From: CALJFL01 sp047633055
GTDB lineage: Bacteria > Pseudomonadota > Gammaproteobacteria > Pseudomonadales > Halieaceae
NCBI GenBank assembly: GCA_047633055.1
Contig: JBLIEI010000015.1
Location: 9,818-73,817 of the forward strand
DNA length: 64,000 nt
Direction of reading: 5' to 3'
Below the pieces are notes generated by a model. That model was not told the DNA's origin and did not search any database. It saw nothing but the letters and a program-made list of their open reading frames with translations. This document shows, one piece after another, positions 35,479 through 44,585 of this stretch (its first letter is position 1; each line of letters opens with the position of its first letter). The position numbers and the translations under genes were made by a program.

Positions 35479-37167
35479 ATGTACCATCAATATTTCGGTT
35501 TGACTGAAGCCCCTTTTTCGATTGCGGTGAACCCCCGCTATCTTTTTATGAGCCCCCGGCATCGCGATGCCTTGGCGCATTTGCTCTACGGCGTGGGAGC
35601 AGGAGGTGGGTTTATCCTTTTGACCGGTGAAGTTGGCACCGGTAAAACCACCATTAATCGATGCTTGCTGGAGCAACTGCCAGATGACACCGACATAGCA
35701 ATTATCCTCAACCCGGCGCTCAGTGCTATTGAGTTGCTGGCAAGCGCCTGCGATGAGTTGGCGATTGATTATGGTGCCGATCATCGCAGCCTGAAGACTC
35801 TGACCGATCGCCTGCACAGTTTTTTACTGGAGAATCACGGCAGGGGGCGTAAAACTGTGTTGCTGATCGACGAGGCGCAGCACCTGGATTTTGACGTACT
35901 CGAGCAGATTCGGCTGCTGACTAATCTTGAGACCAACAGCCAAAAGTTGTTGCAAATCATTTTGATTGGCCAGCCCGAGCTAGCCCATATGCTGGCCAGG
36001 CCGGAGTTGCGCCAACTGAATCAACGGATTACCGCCCGCTATAATCTGGAGGCGCTCAATCGAGAGGAAACCGGTGCGTATATTCGCCACCGGTTACACA
36101 TTGCGGGCCTTGCCGCCAGCCGCGAGCTATTTCCAATAGCGGTGGTACGGGACATTCATCGGCGCACCCGCGGTATTCCCCGATTGATCAACTTGTTATG
36201 TGATCGCACCCTGCTGGGCGCCTATGGCAAGAATGCCACTCAGGCGAATAAGTCTCTTTTGGCAGCGGCAGCGCTAGAGGTGATGGGTAAGGCACCTGCA
36301 GTCGTTCCAGCGCAGCGATCTGCTTTCGCTATTGCGGGTGCCGGGACTAGCGTAGCCCTTGCCATACTGGCAGTAGCCTTCGGTTGGTATTATCTGGGGC
36401 AGAGCGGTACACCTATGGCGGACCGAGAGGTCGTGAAATTACAGCCGGCAGCCACCTTGGTGGAGGCGAAAGCGCCGGAAGTGTTGCCGGTTGCTGCGGT
36501 TGCCGAGCTAAGGGCCGACGTTAACCCGGAGCTGGATAATCCCGATGCCTGGCTGATGCCGCCGTTGGACGCCTGGGACTTACTTTGGTCTTTGAGCTCT
36601 CAGGCTGCTCCGCCTCTGGAACTATGCCAGGTGCAGCCAGCGGCTCATTTGCAATGTAGCCGCTCACGTGGCCAGACATGGAGTGAGCTCGCCTCGTTTA
36701 ATCGACCCTTATTACTAAACCTGATAGATAATGACCGGTTCGCGGTGAGTGTTATTTTGCTTGAAATAATCGGTCGAACGGCAGCGCTGGCGTCCAGCAA
36801 AGGTGTCAGGGAAGTCGATCTGGCAATGCTGGCTCCGCTGTGGACCGGAAAGTTCGCATACTTATGGCATCCGCCTGCCGGGTTTTCGCGTCCTTTGGCG
36901 CTGGGTGATAACGAACCCGCTGTAGCTCAGGTGGCGGCATTGTTCGCCCGACTCGATCACCAATCGCAGAGTCTCGCCGGCAATCAGTTTAACCAGGCGC
37001 TTGATCAGCGAGTCAGATTGTTCCAGCGAGCGAACCGCCTGGACGATGACGGGGTAGTGGGTGAGCAAACCTTGCTAAAAATTAACGAGCAGCTGGGTAT
37101 CGATCTCACTCCTGCGGCAGCGCGAGAGCGTCTGTTGAACGACTTGGCAAATCTGGTGCAACGATGA
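35479..37167 (+). CDS. exeA: ExeA/GspA-type AAA ATPase with C-terminal periplasmic part
   Basis: This 562-residue protein starts with the ExeA hallmark MYHQYFGLTEAPFSIAVNPR. It has Walker A GEVGTGKTT at residues 50-58, Walker B VLLIDEAQ at about 133-140, and the sensor region LLQIILIGQPEL. A single membrane helix at about residues 292-312 is followed by a periplasmic region. The end of that region (RVRLFQRANRLDDDGVVGEQTL) is a peptidoglycan-binding PG_binding_1-like repeat. ExeA/GspA works with GspB to fit the type II secretin through the peptidoglycan. I chose the ATG at 35479; the GTG at 35413 adds a non-conserved stretch. gspB follows 28 bases later, while the other type II genes are not nearby. 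Confidence 0.88.
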   Translation: MYHQYFGLTEAPFSIAVNPRYLFMSPRHRDALAHLLYGVGAGGGFILLTGEVGTGKTTINRCLLEQLPDDTDIAIILNPALSAIELLASACDELAIDYGADHRSLKTLTDRLHSFLLENHGRGRKTVLLIDEAQHLDFDVLEQIRLLTNLETNSQKLLQIILIGQPELAHMLARPELRQLNQRITARYNLEALNREETGAYIRHRLHIAGLAASRELFPIAVVRDIHRRTRGIPRLINLLCDRTLLGAYGKNATQANKSLLAAAALEVMGKAPAVVPAQRSAFAIAGAGTSVALAILAVAFGWYYLGQSGTPMADREVVKLQPAATLVEAKAPEVLPVAAVAELRADVNPELDNPDAWLMPPLDAWDLLWSLSSQAAPPLELCQVQPAAHLQCSRSRGQTWSELASFNRPLLLNLIDNDRFAVSVILLEIIGRTAALASSKGVREVDLAMLAPLWTGKFAYLWHPPAGFSRPLALGDNEPAVAQVAALFARLDHQSQSLAGNQFNQALDQRVRLFQRANRLDDDGVVGEQTLLKINEQLGIDLTPAAARERLLNDLANLVQR

Positions 37168-37195
37168 TCTCTCGATTACTGGTAGGGAAGGCCTC

Positions 37196-38011
37196 ATGTC
37201 ACTGATTCTCGATGCGCTTAATCGCTCAGAGGCGGAACGTCGGGGGGGCGGTGCGGTGCCAGGGCTTGCCACTGAACACTTTGTGGGTGGAAATATTGAC
37301 GCTACGGGGAGGTTTTCCATGTTTTCGACCTTACCCTGGATCGTATTAGTGCTTGTAGTAGCGGCCGCTGTCATTGCCTGGGTGTTGCTGGCAGACAGAG
37401 GAAGTCATGAAGCGCCGCTATCCTCAGCCCACACGAACTTGGCAGAGGGCAAAGCAAACAGCGTGGTTTCTGTCCAGAGGGGAAAACCGGCGGAAATCGT
37501 CAGGCCGGCGACCTCGGTCGCTTCTCCCGACTCGCTGCCGGCGATTACCTCCCCGGCTGCAATTCGGAGTGCGGCAGTCGATGATGAAGCTGCGAGTGAT
37601 GTAGCAGCCCTGTACGGACAACCTGCGGGAGCTGAGGTGGGTTCTGGCGTTACCGCTGGCGCAGATCCTCCGGCGAAGCAGACGGACGCTGAAAGTGTGG
37701 ATATGGAAAAAATTCTTGCACAGGCCCAGTCAGAAATTGAAGATGCGAGTCTGCAGGCACATCCAGCGCCTTTTCTGGCGGGTCTGTCCCAGCAGCGCAA
37801 GGACCAAATTCCTACCATTATGTACAGCGTTCACAATTATTCCGGGAGGCCCAGTGAGTCGACTGTGGTCCTAAATGGGAGATCTACCAGGGAGGGCGTC
37901 GGTTTGTCTGGCGGTATAAAAGTAGTAGAAATATTGCCTGACTCTGTGGTGCTAGAGTTTCAGGGCGAGCAGTTTCGCCTGCGCGCCCTGAATAGTTGGG
38001 TCAATCTTTGA
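37196..38011 (+). CDS. gspB: General secretion pathway protein GspB/ExeB
   Basis: This 271-residue protein begins with the GspB pattern MSLILDALNRSEAERR. A membrane helix (residues 46-66, TLPWIVLVLVVAAAVIAWVL) comes next, then a long Ala/Pro/Ser-rich periplasmic linker (about residues 70-185). The C-terminal GspB domain has IPTIMYSVHNYSGRPSESTVVLNG and ends FRLRALNSWVNL. It forms the GspAB complex with ExeA, which helps the secretin cross the cell wall. The pair is a two-gene operon here, convergent with the repeat lipoprotein gene. Confidence 0.86.
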   Translation: MSLILDALNRSEAERRGGGAVPGLATEHFVGGNIDATGRFSMFSTLPWIVLVLVVAAAVIAWVLLADRGSHEAPLSSAHTNLAEGKANSVVSVQRGKPAEIVRPATSVASPDSLPAITSPAAIRSAAVDDEAASDVAALYGQPAGAEVGSGVTAGADPPAKQTDAESVDMEKILAQAQSEIEDASLQAHPAPFLAGLSQQRKDQIPTIMYSVHNYSGRPSESTVVLNGRSTREGVGLSGGIKVVEILPDSVVLEFQGEQFRLRALNSWVNL

Positions 38012-38039
38012 CCGTCGACCGCTCCTGCGGGGGAGAAGG

Positions 38040-38450
38040 TTACTCGGCGCTCAGGCCCCTTTCGCGCAGCTTCTTTGCCTCTTTAAGGTCGAAGCCTTTG
38101 GTGCGCCAGTCTTTTGCATCAACGGCAGTGAAGTCATCATTTTGCCATTTGCGGGCATCTTCAAGATTAAATTTGGCCCGGTGCCAATCGGCCGATGCCT
38201 CGGCGGTATAGCCCGCGTCATGCCATGCGGTAATGGTACTGCGCTCTTTAAATCCTGCGTCGAACCAGCGTTGAACTGTGTCGGAGTTGAAACCCATCTC
38301 CCGGTACTTTGCCGCTTCACCGGCTGACAGGCCAAGGGCTTTAAGATTCTCCGCTTCTACTGGAGAGAACCCGCCCCAGGTAGGGGTGGAGCCGCAGGCT
38401 GCGAGAAACAGAGAAAGGACGAGTAGTACGGCAAATTTAGCGTTGCGCAT
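38040..38450 (-). CDS. Lipoprotein built of 13-residue repeats
   Basis: This 136-residue protein has a lipoprotein signal (FLAAC, with Cys as lipidated residue 18), then about eight tandem units of 13-14 residues. Each unit has the form (R/K/D)W-x-x-x-G-F-x-x-x-x-A: KYREMGFNSDTVQ, RWFDAGFKERSTI, AWHDAGYTAEASA, DWHRAKFNLEDAR, KWQNDDFTAVDAK, DWRTKGFDLKEAK. Each unit would form a short helix with a Trp/Phe pair. I do not recognise a named family. The ATG at 38450 has GAGG six bases upstream; the frame is also open to a TTG at 38462. It converges on gspB, 28 bases away. Confidence 0.78.
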   Translation of the reverse strand: MRNAKFAVLLVLSLFLAACGSTPTWGGFSPVEAENLKALGLSAGEAAKYREMGFNSDTVQRWFDAGFKERSTITAWHDAGYTAEASADWHRAKFNLEDARKWQNDDFTAVDAKDWRTKGFDLKEAKKLRERGLSAE

Positions 38451-38571
38451 GAGAGACCTCAATAAAATATCAGCGAGAAGCGGCGATTCTACTGTATTGA
38501 AGGAGAACGGCCAACTGGCGGCGCAGTGATGTTTTGAGCGTTTCCGGAGCCTCTTTATAGAAAGACCCGAA

Positions 38572-39996
38572 TTAATCGAGCCGCAGGTAGTCGCGCATTA
38601 CCTCAAAAATCTCTGGCTGGCTTAGGAAGGTGGGTACCCGACCAATCGCTTCCTGGTTGCCAAAAATCGGCACATTAGCGCCAGTGTGTTCCTCGGCCGA
38701 GAAATTATTGGTGGCGTAGTTTATAGCCATCAATGAGCCTTCCGGGGTTTCGATACGGGCCAGTTTTCCCGGGGTAAAAATGGGTATCGGGAATGACCTG
38801 AACAGACTGTCTATGGGTACTAATTGCGCGGCCTGACTGTGGTCTGCGGTGACCAATACCAATGTGTTGGGGTGAGATGCAGCGAAGGCCAAGGCACTGG
38901 CCAGTGCTTCATTTAGCTGCTCGAGTTCACCGATAGAGCCGCAGGGCTTACGGTAGTGGGATTGCTTATCGATCGAGGCAGATTCAATCATCAGGAAAAA
39001 CCCAGGGGACTCCTCCCGGTCCAAAATGTGTAAAGCAGCGTCCGTCATTTCACTCAGTGAAGGCATCCCAGAAAAGTCCGGATTGGCTTCACACACCATA
39101 GCGGCGGGTTGGGTGACGTCGCCCAGATAGTGGTGGATAGAATTCAACCAACTCGCTTCCGGTGATTCCGCTTTCCGGCCATTTTCGCCGCGCAAGCGTA
39201 CTGGCATGGTGTCGGGTGAAAATAGGCCCAATAAGCGATTGACAGATGCGACATCTGCTAGCTCTGCCGCCGAGGCTACCGTAGTGAAGCCAGCGGCTCT
39301 GGCTGTCTCTAGCACGGTGCTCGAAGTGCTACCTTCGGTGAGCGGCATAAAGTATTGACTGCCGCCGCCCAAAATAACATCGAGTTTGGATTCTGCCAGC
39401 TGTTCGGAGATCGAGCCAGGCCCACCCTTAGCTTTCGTCTCTTGGGCACAATCACCCATAAAAACATCGCTGTAGAACACTTCCTGCATCAGATCGGGGC
39501 TTTGGCATAGTCGTGCACTCATATGTGCAGCAAATGCCGCTGGAGTGGCGTCGGTAACGCTGGCAGTGGAGACCAGGCCGGTCCGAAAACCTCGCTGCTG
39601 TGCTATTTCAGCAATCGTGGGAAAAATCTGGTTGTCTCCCGCCCGGGTGGATATGCGCCCGCGGCTGGTTATCTCGCCAGTGGCTATGCTGGTCGCCGTG
39701 TTGGCAGAGTCAGAAACATAGACGGGTTTGCCGCCGAGTTTGTCTTCAATAGCCAGTATTTGTACCGCACCGCGCATAGGCAGTTCATCGAGCAATAATC
39801 GACCATTCGCCCCGACCAGATAGTTGCGGGCAATGGTAATCTGCTGATCGTCCATGCCATCACCGATTATCAGGATGACATTGCGCTGCGGCGACGACGG
39901 GGTAAGGTCTATATCGCCTTGTGCCCAGACCGTTGCGCTAACGTTCGTGTAAAGGAGAGTGGCTGTGAGCAGGCCGGTCCATTGCTTGTTTAACAT
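38572..39996 (-). CDS. Alkaline phosphatase family protein
   Basis: This 474-residue exported protein has a signal peptide (residues 1-25, ending VWA) and the alkaline phosphatase core. The first metal site is in LIIGDGMDDQQ near residue 45. The nucleophile serine is in YVSDSANTATSIATGE around residues 93-108. The zinc/magnesium ligands are in FLMIESASIDKQSHYRK and LVTADHSQA. It would hydrolyse phosphomonoesters in the periplasm. I chose the ATG at 39996 (MLNKQW) because it gives a proper signal peptide; the frame is open to 40014. No pho regulatory box was recognised upstream. It is a single gene, divergent from the catabolic operon that starts at 40201. Confidence 0.87.
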   Translation of the reverse strand: MLNKQWTGLLTATLLYTNVSATVWAQGDIDLTPSSPQRNVILIIGDGMDDQQITIARNYLVGANGRLLLDELPMRGAVQILAIEDKLGGKPVYVSDSANTATSIATGEITSRGRISTRAGDNQIFPTIAEIAQQRGFRTGLVSTASVTDATPAAFAAHMSARLCQSPDLMQEVFYSDVFMGDCAQETKAKGGPGSISEQLAESKLDVILGGGSQYFMPLTEGSTSSTVLETARAAGFTTVASAAELADVASVNRLLGLFSPDTMPVRLRGENGRKAESPEASWLNSIHHYLGDVTQPAAMVCEANPDFSGMPSLSEMTDAALHILDREESPGFFLMIESASIDKQSHYRKPCGSIGELEQLNEALASALAFAASHPNTLVLVTADHSQAAQLVPIDSLFRSFPIPIFTPGKLARIETPEGSLMAINYATNNFSAEEHTGANVPIFGNQEAIGRVPTFLSQPEIFEVMRDYLRLD

Positions 39997-40200
39997 GGTG
40001 CTATTTCCGCGCAAAAAGTCGACGCTAGTGTAACCATCAAAACTGACGATTGCACATTTGTCTCCGGGCAGGCAAACAATGGCCCGCGGTATAACTAAGC
40101 GGCTTCATTTGCTTGAATCCCCGCCATTCGCCGCCTAGTCTCCTTATACTACTGTGAAGATCCTAGATAGCCGATAACGTATTCAACAGAGAGGTTAGGT

Positions 40201-41109
40201 ATGGGTGGCAAAATTAGGGCGGCCATTATTGGTCCGGGAAATATCGGCACAGACTTGCTGGTGAAAGCGATGCGCAGCGATCTTATTGAGCCGGTATGGA
40301 TGGTAGGTGTAATAGCCGATTCGCCCGGGCTGCTAAGAGCGCATGAAATGGGATTGAAGACCACGGCTGAGGGCGTGAACGGAATGCTGCCGACAATGCG
40401 CGAGGACCGAGTGCAAATCTGTTTTGACGCAACATCCGCCTATGTTCACGCTGAAAACAGCCGCAAGGTTAACGCGTATGGCGCAGTGATGATTGATCTG
40501 ACCCCGGCAGCCATTGGTCCGTACTGCGTGCCTTCGGTCAATCTTGAGCAGGCGGTAGCGGCTAAGGCCATGAACGTAAACATGGTGACCTGTGGCGGGC
40601 AGGCGACTATCCCTTTGGTCGCAGCAGTGAGTCGAGTGCAGGCGGTAAGTTACGGCGAAATTGTGGCCACCGTATCCTCCAAGTCCGCCGGCCCTGGCAC
40701 CCGTAAAAATATTGACGAATTTACCCGCACCACCGCCAATGGTATTGCGGAAGTTGGCGGCGCCGATGAAGGTAAAGCCATTATTGTGATCAATCCGGCA
40801 GAACCACCGCTGATAATGCGTGACACCGTTCACTGCCTGACAAAAGAGGCGCCCGATGAAGCCGCGATTACCGAGTCGGTGTTGGCGATGATTGCTGAAG
40901 TGCAAAAGTATGTGCCCGGTTATACCTTGAAAAACGGCCCGGTTTTCGATGGCAAACGGGTTTCTATTTATATGGAGGTTGAAGGGCTGGGTGATTTTCT
41001 CCCCAAATACGCAGGGAACCTGGACATTATGACGGCGGCGGGACTGCGCACCGCAGAATTGTATGCTGAGCAGATGCTGTCCGGTGAATTTGTGCCGTAC
41101 GCAGCTTAG
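40201..41109 (+). CDS. mhpF: Acetaldehyde dehydrogenase (acylating)
   Basis: This 302-residue enzyme of the MhpF/BphJ/HsaG family converts acetaldehyde or propionaldehyde plus CoA and NAD+ to the acyl-CoA. It has the NAD-binding start AAIIGPGNIGTDLLVKA, ATSAYVHAENS, the catalytic cysteine in NMVTCGGQATIP at about residue 127, and NPAEPPLIMRDTVHCL. The partner aldolase starts eleven bases after it. These enzymes form a complex with tunnelled aldehyde at the end of meta-cleavage pathways for aromatics and steroids. It is the first gene of a four-gene operon with a GAGAGG ribosome site. Confidence 0.95.
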   Translation: MGGKIRAAIIGPGNIGTDLLVKAMRSDLIEPVWMVGVIADSPGLLRAHEMGLKTTAEGVNGMLPTMREDRVQICFDATSAYVHAENSRKVNAYGAVMIDLTPAAIGPYCVPSVNLEQAVAAKAMNVNMVTCGGQATIPLVAAVSRVQAVSYGEIVATVSSKSAGPGTRKNIDEFTRTTANGIAEVGGADEGKAIIVINPAEPPLIMRDTVHCLTKEAPDEAAITESVLAMIAEVQKYVPGYTLKNGPVFDGKRVSIYMEVEGLGDFLPKYAGNLDIMTAAGLRTAELYAEQMLSGEFVPYAA

Positions 41110-41120
41110 GAGATTAGAAC

Positions 41121-42152
41121 ATGGACTTAAAGGGCAGAAAAATTACCGTGCACGATATGTGTCTGCGCGATGGCATGCATCCCAAACAGCATCAAATCAC
41201 CGTCGAGCAGATGGTGACCGTGGCCAGGGCGATGGATGAAGCGGGAGTGCCAATGATTGAGGTCACCCACGGCGATGGCTTGGGTGGCAAGAGCGTCAAC
41301 TATGGCTTTCCCGCTGCGTCGGACGAAGAATATCTGACCGCAGTGTGCAAAGTGGTCAATCACACCAAGGTGTCGGCGTTGCTGCTTCCTGGCATAGGAA
41401 CCATCGACCATCTCAAAATGGCGGTGGACTGCGGTATCTCAACTATCCGTATAGCAACGCATTGCACGGAGGCAGACGTATCCGAGCAGCACATTACATT
41501 TGCCAGTCAGATGGGTAGTCTGGATACCGTCGGTTTTCTGATGATGGCCCACATGATTGAAGCAGACGAACTGGTAACACAACTCAAACTCATGGAATCC
41601 TATGGCGCTAACTGCGTTTATATAACGGACTCTGCGGGCTATATGTTGCCGGACGATGTCGCCTCGCGTGTTGCATTGGCGCGCCAAGAACTAAAGCCGG
41701 AGACAGAGCTGGGTTTCCATGGTCACCACAATATGGCCATGGGCATAGCCAATTCTCTGGCCGCAGTTGAGGCAGGTGCAAATCGCATAGACGGCTCCAT
41801 GGCCGGGTTGGGCGCAGGCGCTGGCAATACTCCGCTGGAGGTTTTTATTGCGGTCTGCGATCGCATGGGCATTGAAACGGGTGTGGATCTTTTCAAGGTG
41901 ATGGACATTGCCGAGGATTTGATCGTGCCCATGATGGACAACATGGTTCGAGTTGATCGAGATTCGTTGACGCTGGGTTACGCGGGGGTTTATTCCTCTT
42001 TCCTTTTATTTGCCAAGCGTAGCGCCGAAAAATACAAGCTGTCCAGTAGGGACATTTTGATGGAACTGGGTAGGCGGCGCACAGTGGGTGGACAGGAAGA
42101 CATGATTGAGGATCTGGCGCTGGATATGGCCAGGGAACAGGGAACACTGTAA
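41121..42152 (+). CDS. mhpE: 4-hydroxy-2-oxovalerate aldolase
   Basis: This 343-residue class II pyruvate aldolase of the MhpE/BphI/HsaF family splits 4-hydroxy-2-oxoacids to pyruvate and an aldehyde. Metal and base residues are visible in VHDMCLRDGMHPKQHQ near the N-terminus (Arg-Asp of LRDG), EVTHGDGLGG, and the metal histidines in LGFHGHHNMAMG. GLGAGAGNTPLE follows, and the C-terminal DmpG communication domain is complete. It channels its aldehyde to the dehydrogenase encoded just upstream. Length and order are normal for the pair. Confidence 0.95.
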   Translation: MDLKGRKITVHDMCLRDGMHPKQHQITVEQMVTVARAMDEAGVPMIEVTHGDGLGGKSVNYGFPAASDEEYLTAVCKVVNHTKVSALLLPGIGTIDHLKMAVDCGISTIRIATHCTEADVSEQHITFASQMGSLDTVGFLMMAHMIEADELVTQLKLMESYGANCVYITDSAGYMLPDDVASRVALARQELKPETELGFHGHHNMAMGIANSLAAVEAGANRIDGSMAGLGAGAGNTPLEVFIAVCDRMGIETGVDLFKVMDIAEDLIVPMMDNMVRVDRDSLTLGYAGVYSSFLLFAKRSAEKYKLSSRDILMELGRRRTVGGQEDMIEDLALDMAREQGTL

Positions 42153-42182
42153 ATGCAGGCAAGTTCGCGAAGGGAACAATAG

Positions 42183-43901
42183 ATGTTGGAGCAGCAAGAA
42201 AATGCGTGGGATCACAGCGTCGATGTATTGGTGGTCGGTTCCGGAAACGGGGGTTTGACGGCGGCGCTCTGTAACTATGAAATGGGATGCCAGGACGTGC
42301 TGGTGATAGAAAAGTCCGACAAGATCGGCGGCACCAGCGCTACTTCGGGTGGCGGTATCTGGGTACCCTGTAGTCATTATGCCAAGGCCTGTGGCGCCGA
42401 TGATTCGCTGGTCGAGGCGGCGGAATATCTCGACCATACGCTGGCTGGTGAGGATATACCTCCAGAGCTGGTTGACACCTATTTGCAAAATGGTCCGAAA
42501 ATGCTGGAATTTCTGGGGCAGCGTAGCGAGGTTGCCTATGAATCCCTGGGTCATTATCCCGATTACTATTCGAGTTACCCTGGAGCGAAATCCGGTCATC
42601 GCTCCCTGGAGCCCAAACCCATTAATGCGTCTGAACTGGGAGATGACTACCAACGTATGACGTATTCACATCATATGATGCGGCTGTTTGGGGTGATCCA
42701 TTTTACGCAAGTAGAAGCACAGGTGTTGATGTTGCAATTGCCAGGCTGGATAAAAATAACATTCAGCATGATCGTAAAGTACATTTTCGATATTCCTTGG
42801 CGATTTAAGACCCGTATTTCGCGGCGTTTGTGCTGCGGCGCCGCAGGCATTGCAAGGCTGTATCTCTCTCTCAAGCAAAGGAATATACCCGTCTGGTTTG
42901 ATAGTCCCATGGTGGACCTGATAGAGCAGGATGGGCAGGTGGTCGGAGCACTGGTTTCTCGCCAAGGGCAAACCCTGCGGGTGCAGGCCCGTAAGGGCGT
43001 CATACTTGCCGCCGGGGGATTCGAACAAAATCAGGCCATGCGAGAGCAGTATCTGCCGCAACCTACCAATACGCAGTGGAGTGCCGGTGTCCACGGCAAC
43101 ACGGGCGACCCACTGCGCGCTGGCTTAAAACTGGGTGCTAGCACTCGCCTGTTAAACGGGGCATGGTGGACCACCACCCTCTGTGTGCCAGACGAACCCG
43201 CGCCGCGGCTGAGCATTATGGAAAAGTCCTTTCCCGGCTCCTGTGTTGTTAACAGCAAGGGCTGGCGTTTTGCCAATGAGTCGCAGAACTATATGGCCTT
43301 CCAGAAACGATTATTTGAAGCTCACTCGGACGATAATCCCTGTGCGCCCGCCTATCATATCTTCGACTCTCGTTTTCGCCGCAATTACATGGTGGGACCT
43401 TTGATGACGGCCGCGATGCGGCCCGACTGGACTGTACCCAAGAAATGGTTTGATACCGGTTTTATAGGCAAAGCGGATACTCTTACCGAACTAGCAGAGC
43501 AGATGGGCATTGATCCTCAAGGTCTGGAGGAGACGATTGTGCGCATGAATGGCTTTGCGCACAGCGGTGTAGATGAAGATTTCCAGCGGGGCGATTCAGC
43601 ATACGATCGTTACTATGCAGACCCTGCAGTGCTACCCAACCCATGTCTAGCCACCATCGATGAAGGCCCTTTCTACGCAATGCGAATAGAAGCTGGGGAT
43701 TTTGGCACCCTGGGTGGCCTGGCAACCGATGTCTCCGCGCGGGTTTTGAAAGAGAGTGGTGGGGTGATCAAAGGCCTGTTTGCTATAGGCAATTGCTCTG
43801 CAGCCATTCTGTCCACCTATCCGGGGCCGGGCGCGACTTTGGGTCCGGCGATGACCATGGCCTATCAGGCAGCCAAGCAGATTAATGATTATCAGGATTA
43901 A
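42183..43901 (+). CDS. KstD-like FAD dehydrogenase (3-ketosteroid-delta1-dehydrogenase family)
   Basis: This 572-residue flavoprotein has the FAD motif VVGSGNGGLTAAL near residue 17, IEKSDKIGGTSATSGGGIW, the insertion capping domain, ILAAGGFEQN at about residues 280-290 and the C-terminal block GPFYAMRIEAGDFGTLGGL. The latter ends TYPGPGATLGPAMTMAY, the signature of 3-ketosteroid-delta1-dehydrogenases, where the PFYA tyrosine is catalytic. A hydrophobic segment near residue 190 (ITFSMIVKYIFDIPW) is unusual and may sit in the capping domain or at the membrane. It lies 30 bases after the aldolase. A steroid or terpenoid ketone is a reasonable substrate; specificity is not provable here. Confidence 0.8.
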   Translation: MLEQQENAWDHSVDVLVVGSGNGGLTAALCNYEMGCQDVLVIEKSDKIGGTSATSGGGIWVPCSHYAKACGADDSLVEAAEYLDHTLAGEDIPPELVDTYLQNGPKMLEFLGQRSEVAYESLGHYPDYYSSYPGAKSGHRSLEPKPINASELGDDYQRMTYSHHMMRLFGVIHFTQVEAQVLMLQLPGWIKITFSMIVKYIFDIPWRFKTRISRRLCCGAAGIARLYLSLKQRNIPVWFDSPMVDLIEQDGQVVGALVSRQGQTLRVQARKGVILAAGGFEQNQAMREQYLPQPTNTQWSAGVHGNTGDPLRAGLKLGASTRLLNGAWWTTTLCVPDEPAPRLSIMEKSFPGSCVVNSKGWRFANESQNYMAFQKRLFEAHSDDNPCAPAYHIFDSRFRRNYMVGPLMTAAMRPDWTVPKKWFDTGFIGKADTLTELAEQMGIDPQGLEETIVRMNGFAHSGVDEDFQRGDSAYDRYYADPAVLPNPCLATIDEGPFYAMRIEAGDFGTLGGLATDVSARVLKESGGVIKGLFAIGNCSAAILSTYPGPGATLGPAMTMAYQAAKQINDYQD

Positions 43902-43916
43902 GTGCTGGAGACCACA

Positions 43917-44372
43917 ATGATCGATCTGGAAGCGATAGAACTTATCAAACAACTGAAGGCACGTTATTTCCGTTTTTTGGATACAGCCGATTTCAAAGGT
44001 CTACAGTCGGTATTTACAGACGATGCCACGGCCTATTTCAAAGGTGGTGAGTATGAGTTTGATCTTCAAGGCTGGGATGCCTTGCGTAATTTTTATGCGC
44101 AGTCGTTCACGCCACAAAAATTCGGCATGCATCATGGCCATCATCCGGAGATCACAGTCGATGGCGATACGGCTACTGGTATTTGGTATCTTCACGATGT
44201 ATTTATCGACCTGGAAGCTAAAATCACGCTGACCGGTTCCGCGCTCTATGACGACAAGTATGTGCGTATGGATGAGGGTTGGAAAATCGCTTACACTGGC
44301 TATAAGCGGTTGTATGAGGAAGTTGCTACCCGGGGGGATAACCTGACGGTAACGGTCAAGCCAATTAACTGA
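43917..44372 (+). CDS. SnoaL-like / NTF2-fold protein
   Basis: This 151-residue protein has the SnoaL_4/NTF2 fold pattern: LIKQLKARYFRFLDTADF helix, FTDDATAYFKGG, the strands MHHGHHPEITVDGDTATGIWYLH and a C-terminal YDDKYVRMDEGWKIAYTGYKRLYEE. Such cone-shaped proteins act as isomerases or dehydratases (ketosteroid isomerase is one) or bind small ligands. I chose the ATG at 43917 with GGAG seven bases before it; the frame also opens with a GTG at 43902, right after the previous stop. It is the last gene of the mhpFE operon, so it probably acts on an intermediate of that pathway. Confidence 0.8.
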   Translation: MIDLEAIELIKQLKARYFRFLDTADFKGLQSVFTDDATAYFKGGEYEFDLQGWDALRNFYAQSFTPQKFGMHHGHHPEITVDGDTATGIWYLHDVFIDLEAKITLTGSALYDDKYVRMDEGWKIAYTGYKRLYEEVATRGDNLTVTVKPIN

Positions 44373-44373
44373 C

Positions 44374-44387
44374 CGAGCTGGAGCTCG
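44374..44387. repeat. Short perfect inverted repeat after the catabolic operon
   Basis: CGAGCT-GG-AGCTCG begins two bases after the stop of the SnoaL-like gene. It could be a weak transcript-end hairpin, but its two-base loop is too small for a simple stem and no T-run follows. Confidence 0.3.
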
Positions 44388-44585
44388 ACCTCAAATCCCC
44401 CCTGAGCCAAATCTGCCGTACCTGATGGTGCGATTTCTCACTGAGTTTAGTGACCTTGAACTTATGCCCGTTTGCAAGTATAAGAAGATAAAATGGGCCG
44501 TTACCAGTACGTCGGCCTACTAAAAAGACCCGCTATGGGCGCAGCCACTGTGCGTTCAATGTAACAACCCATGTACTGAAGGGTA

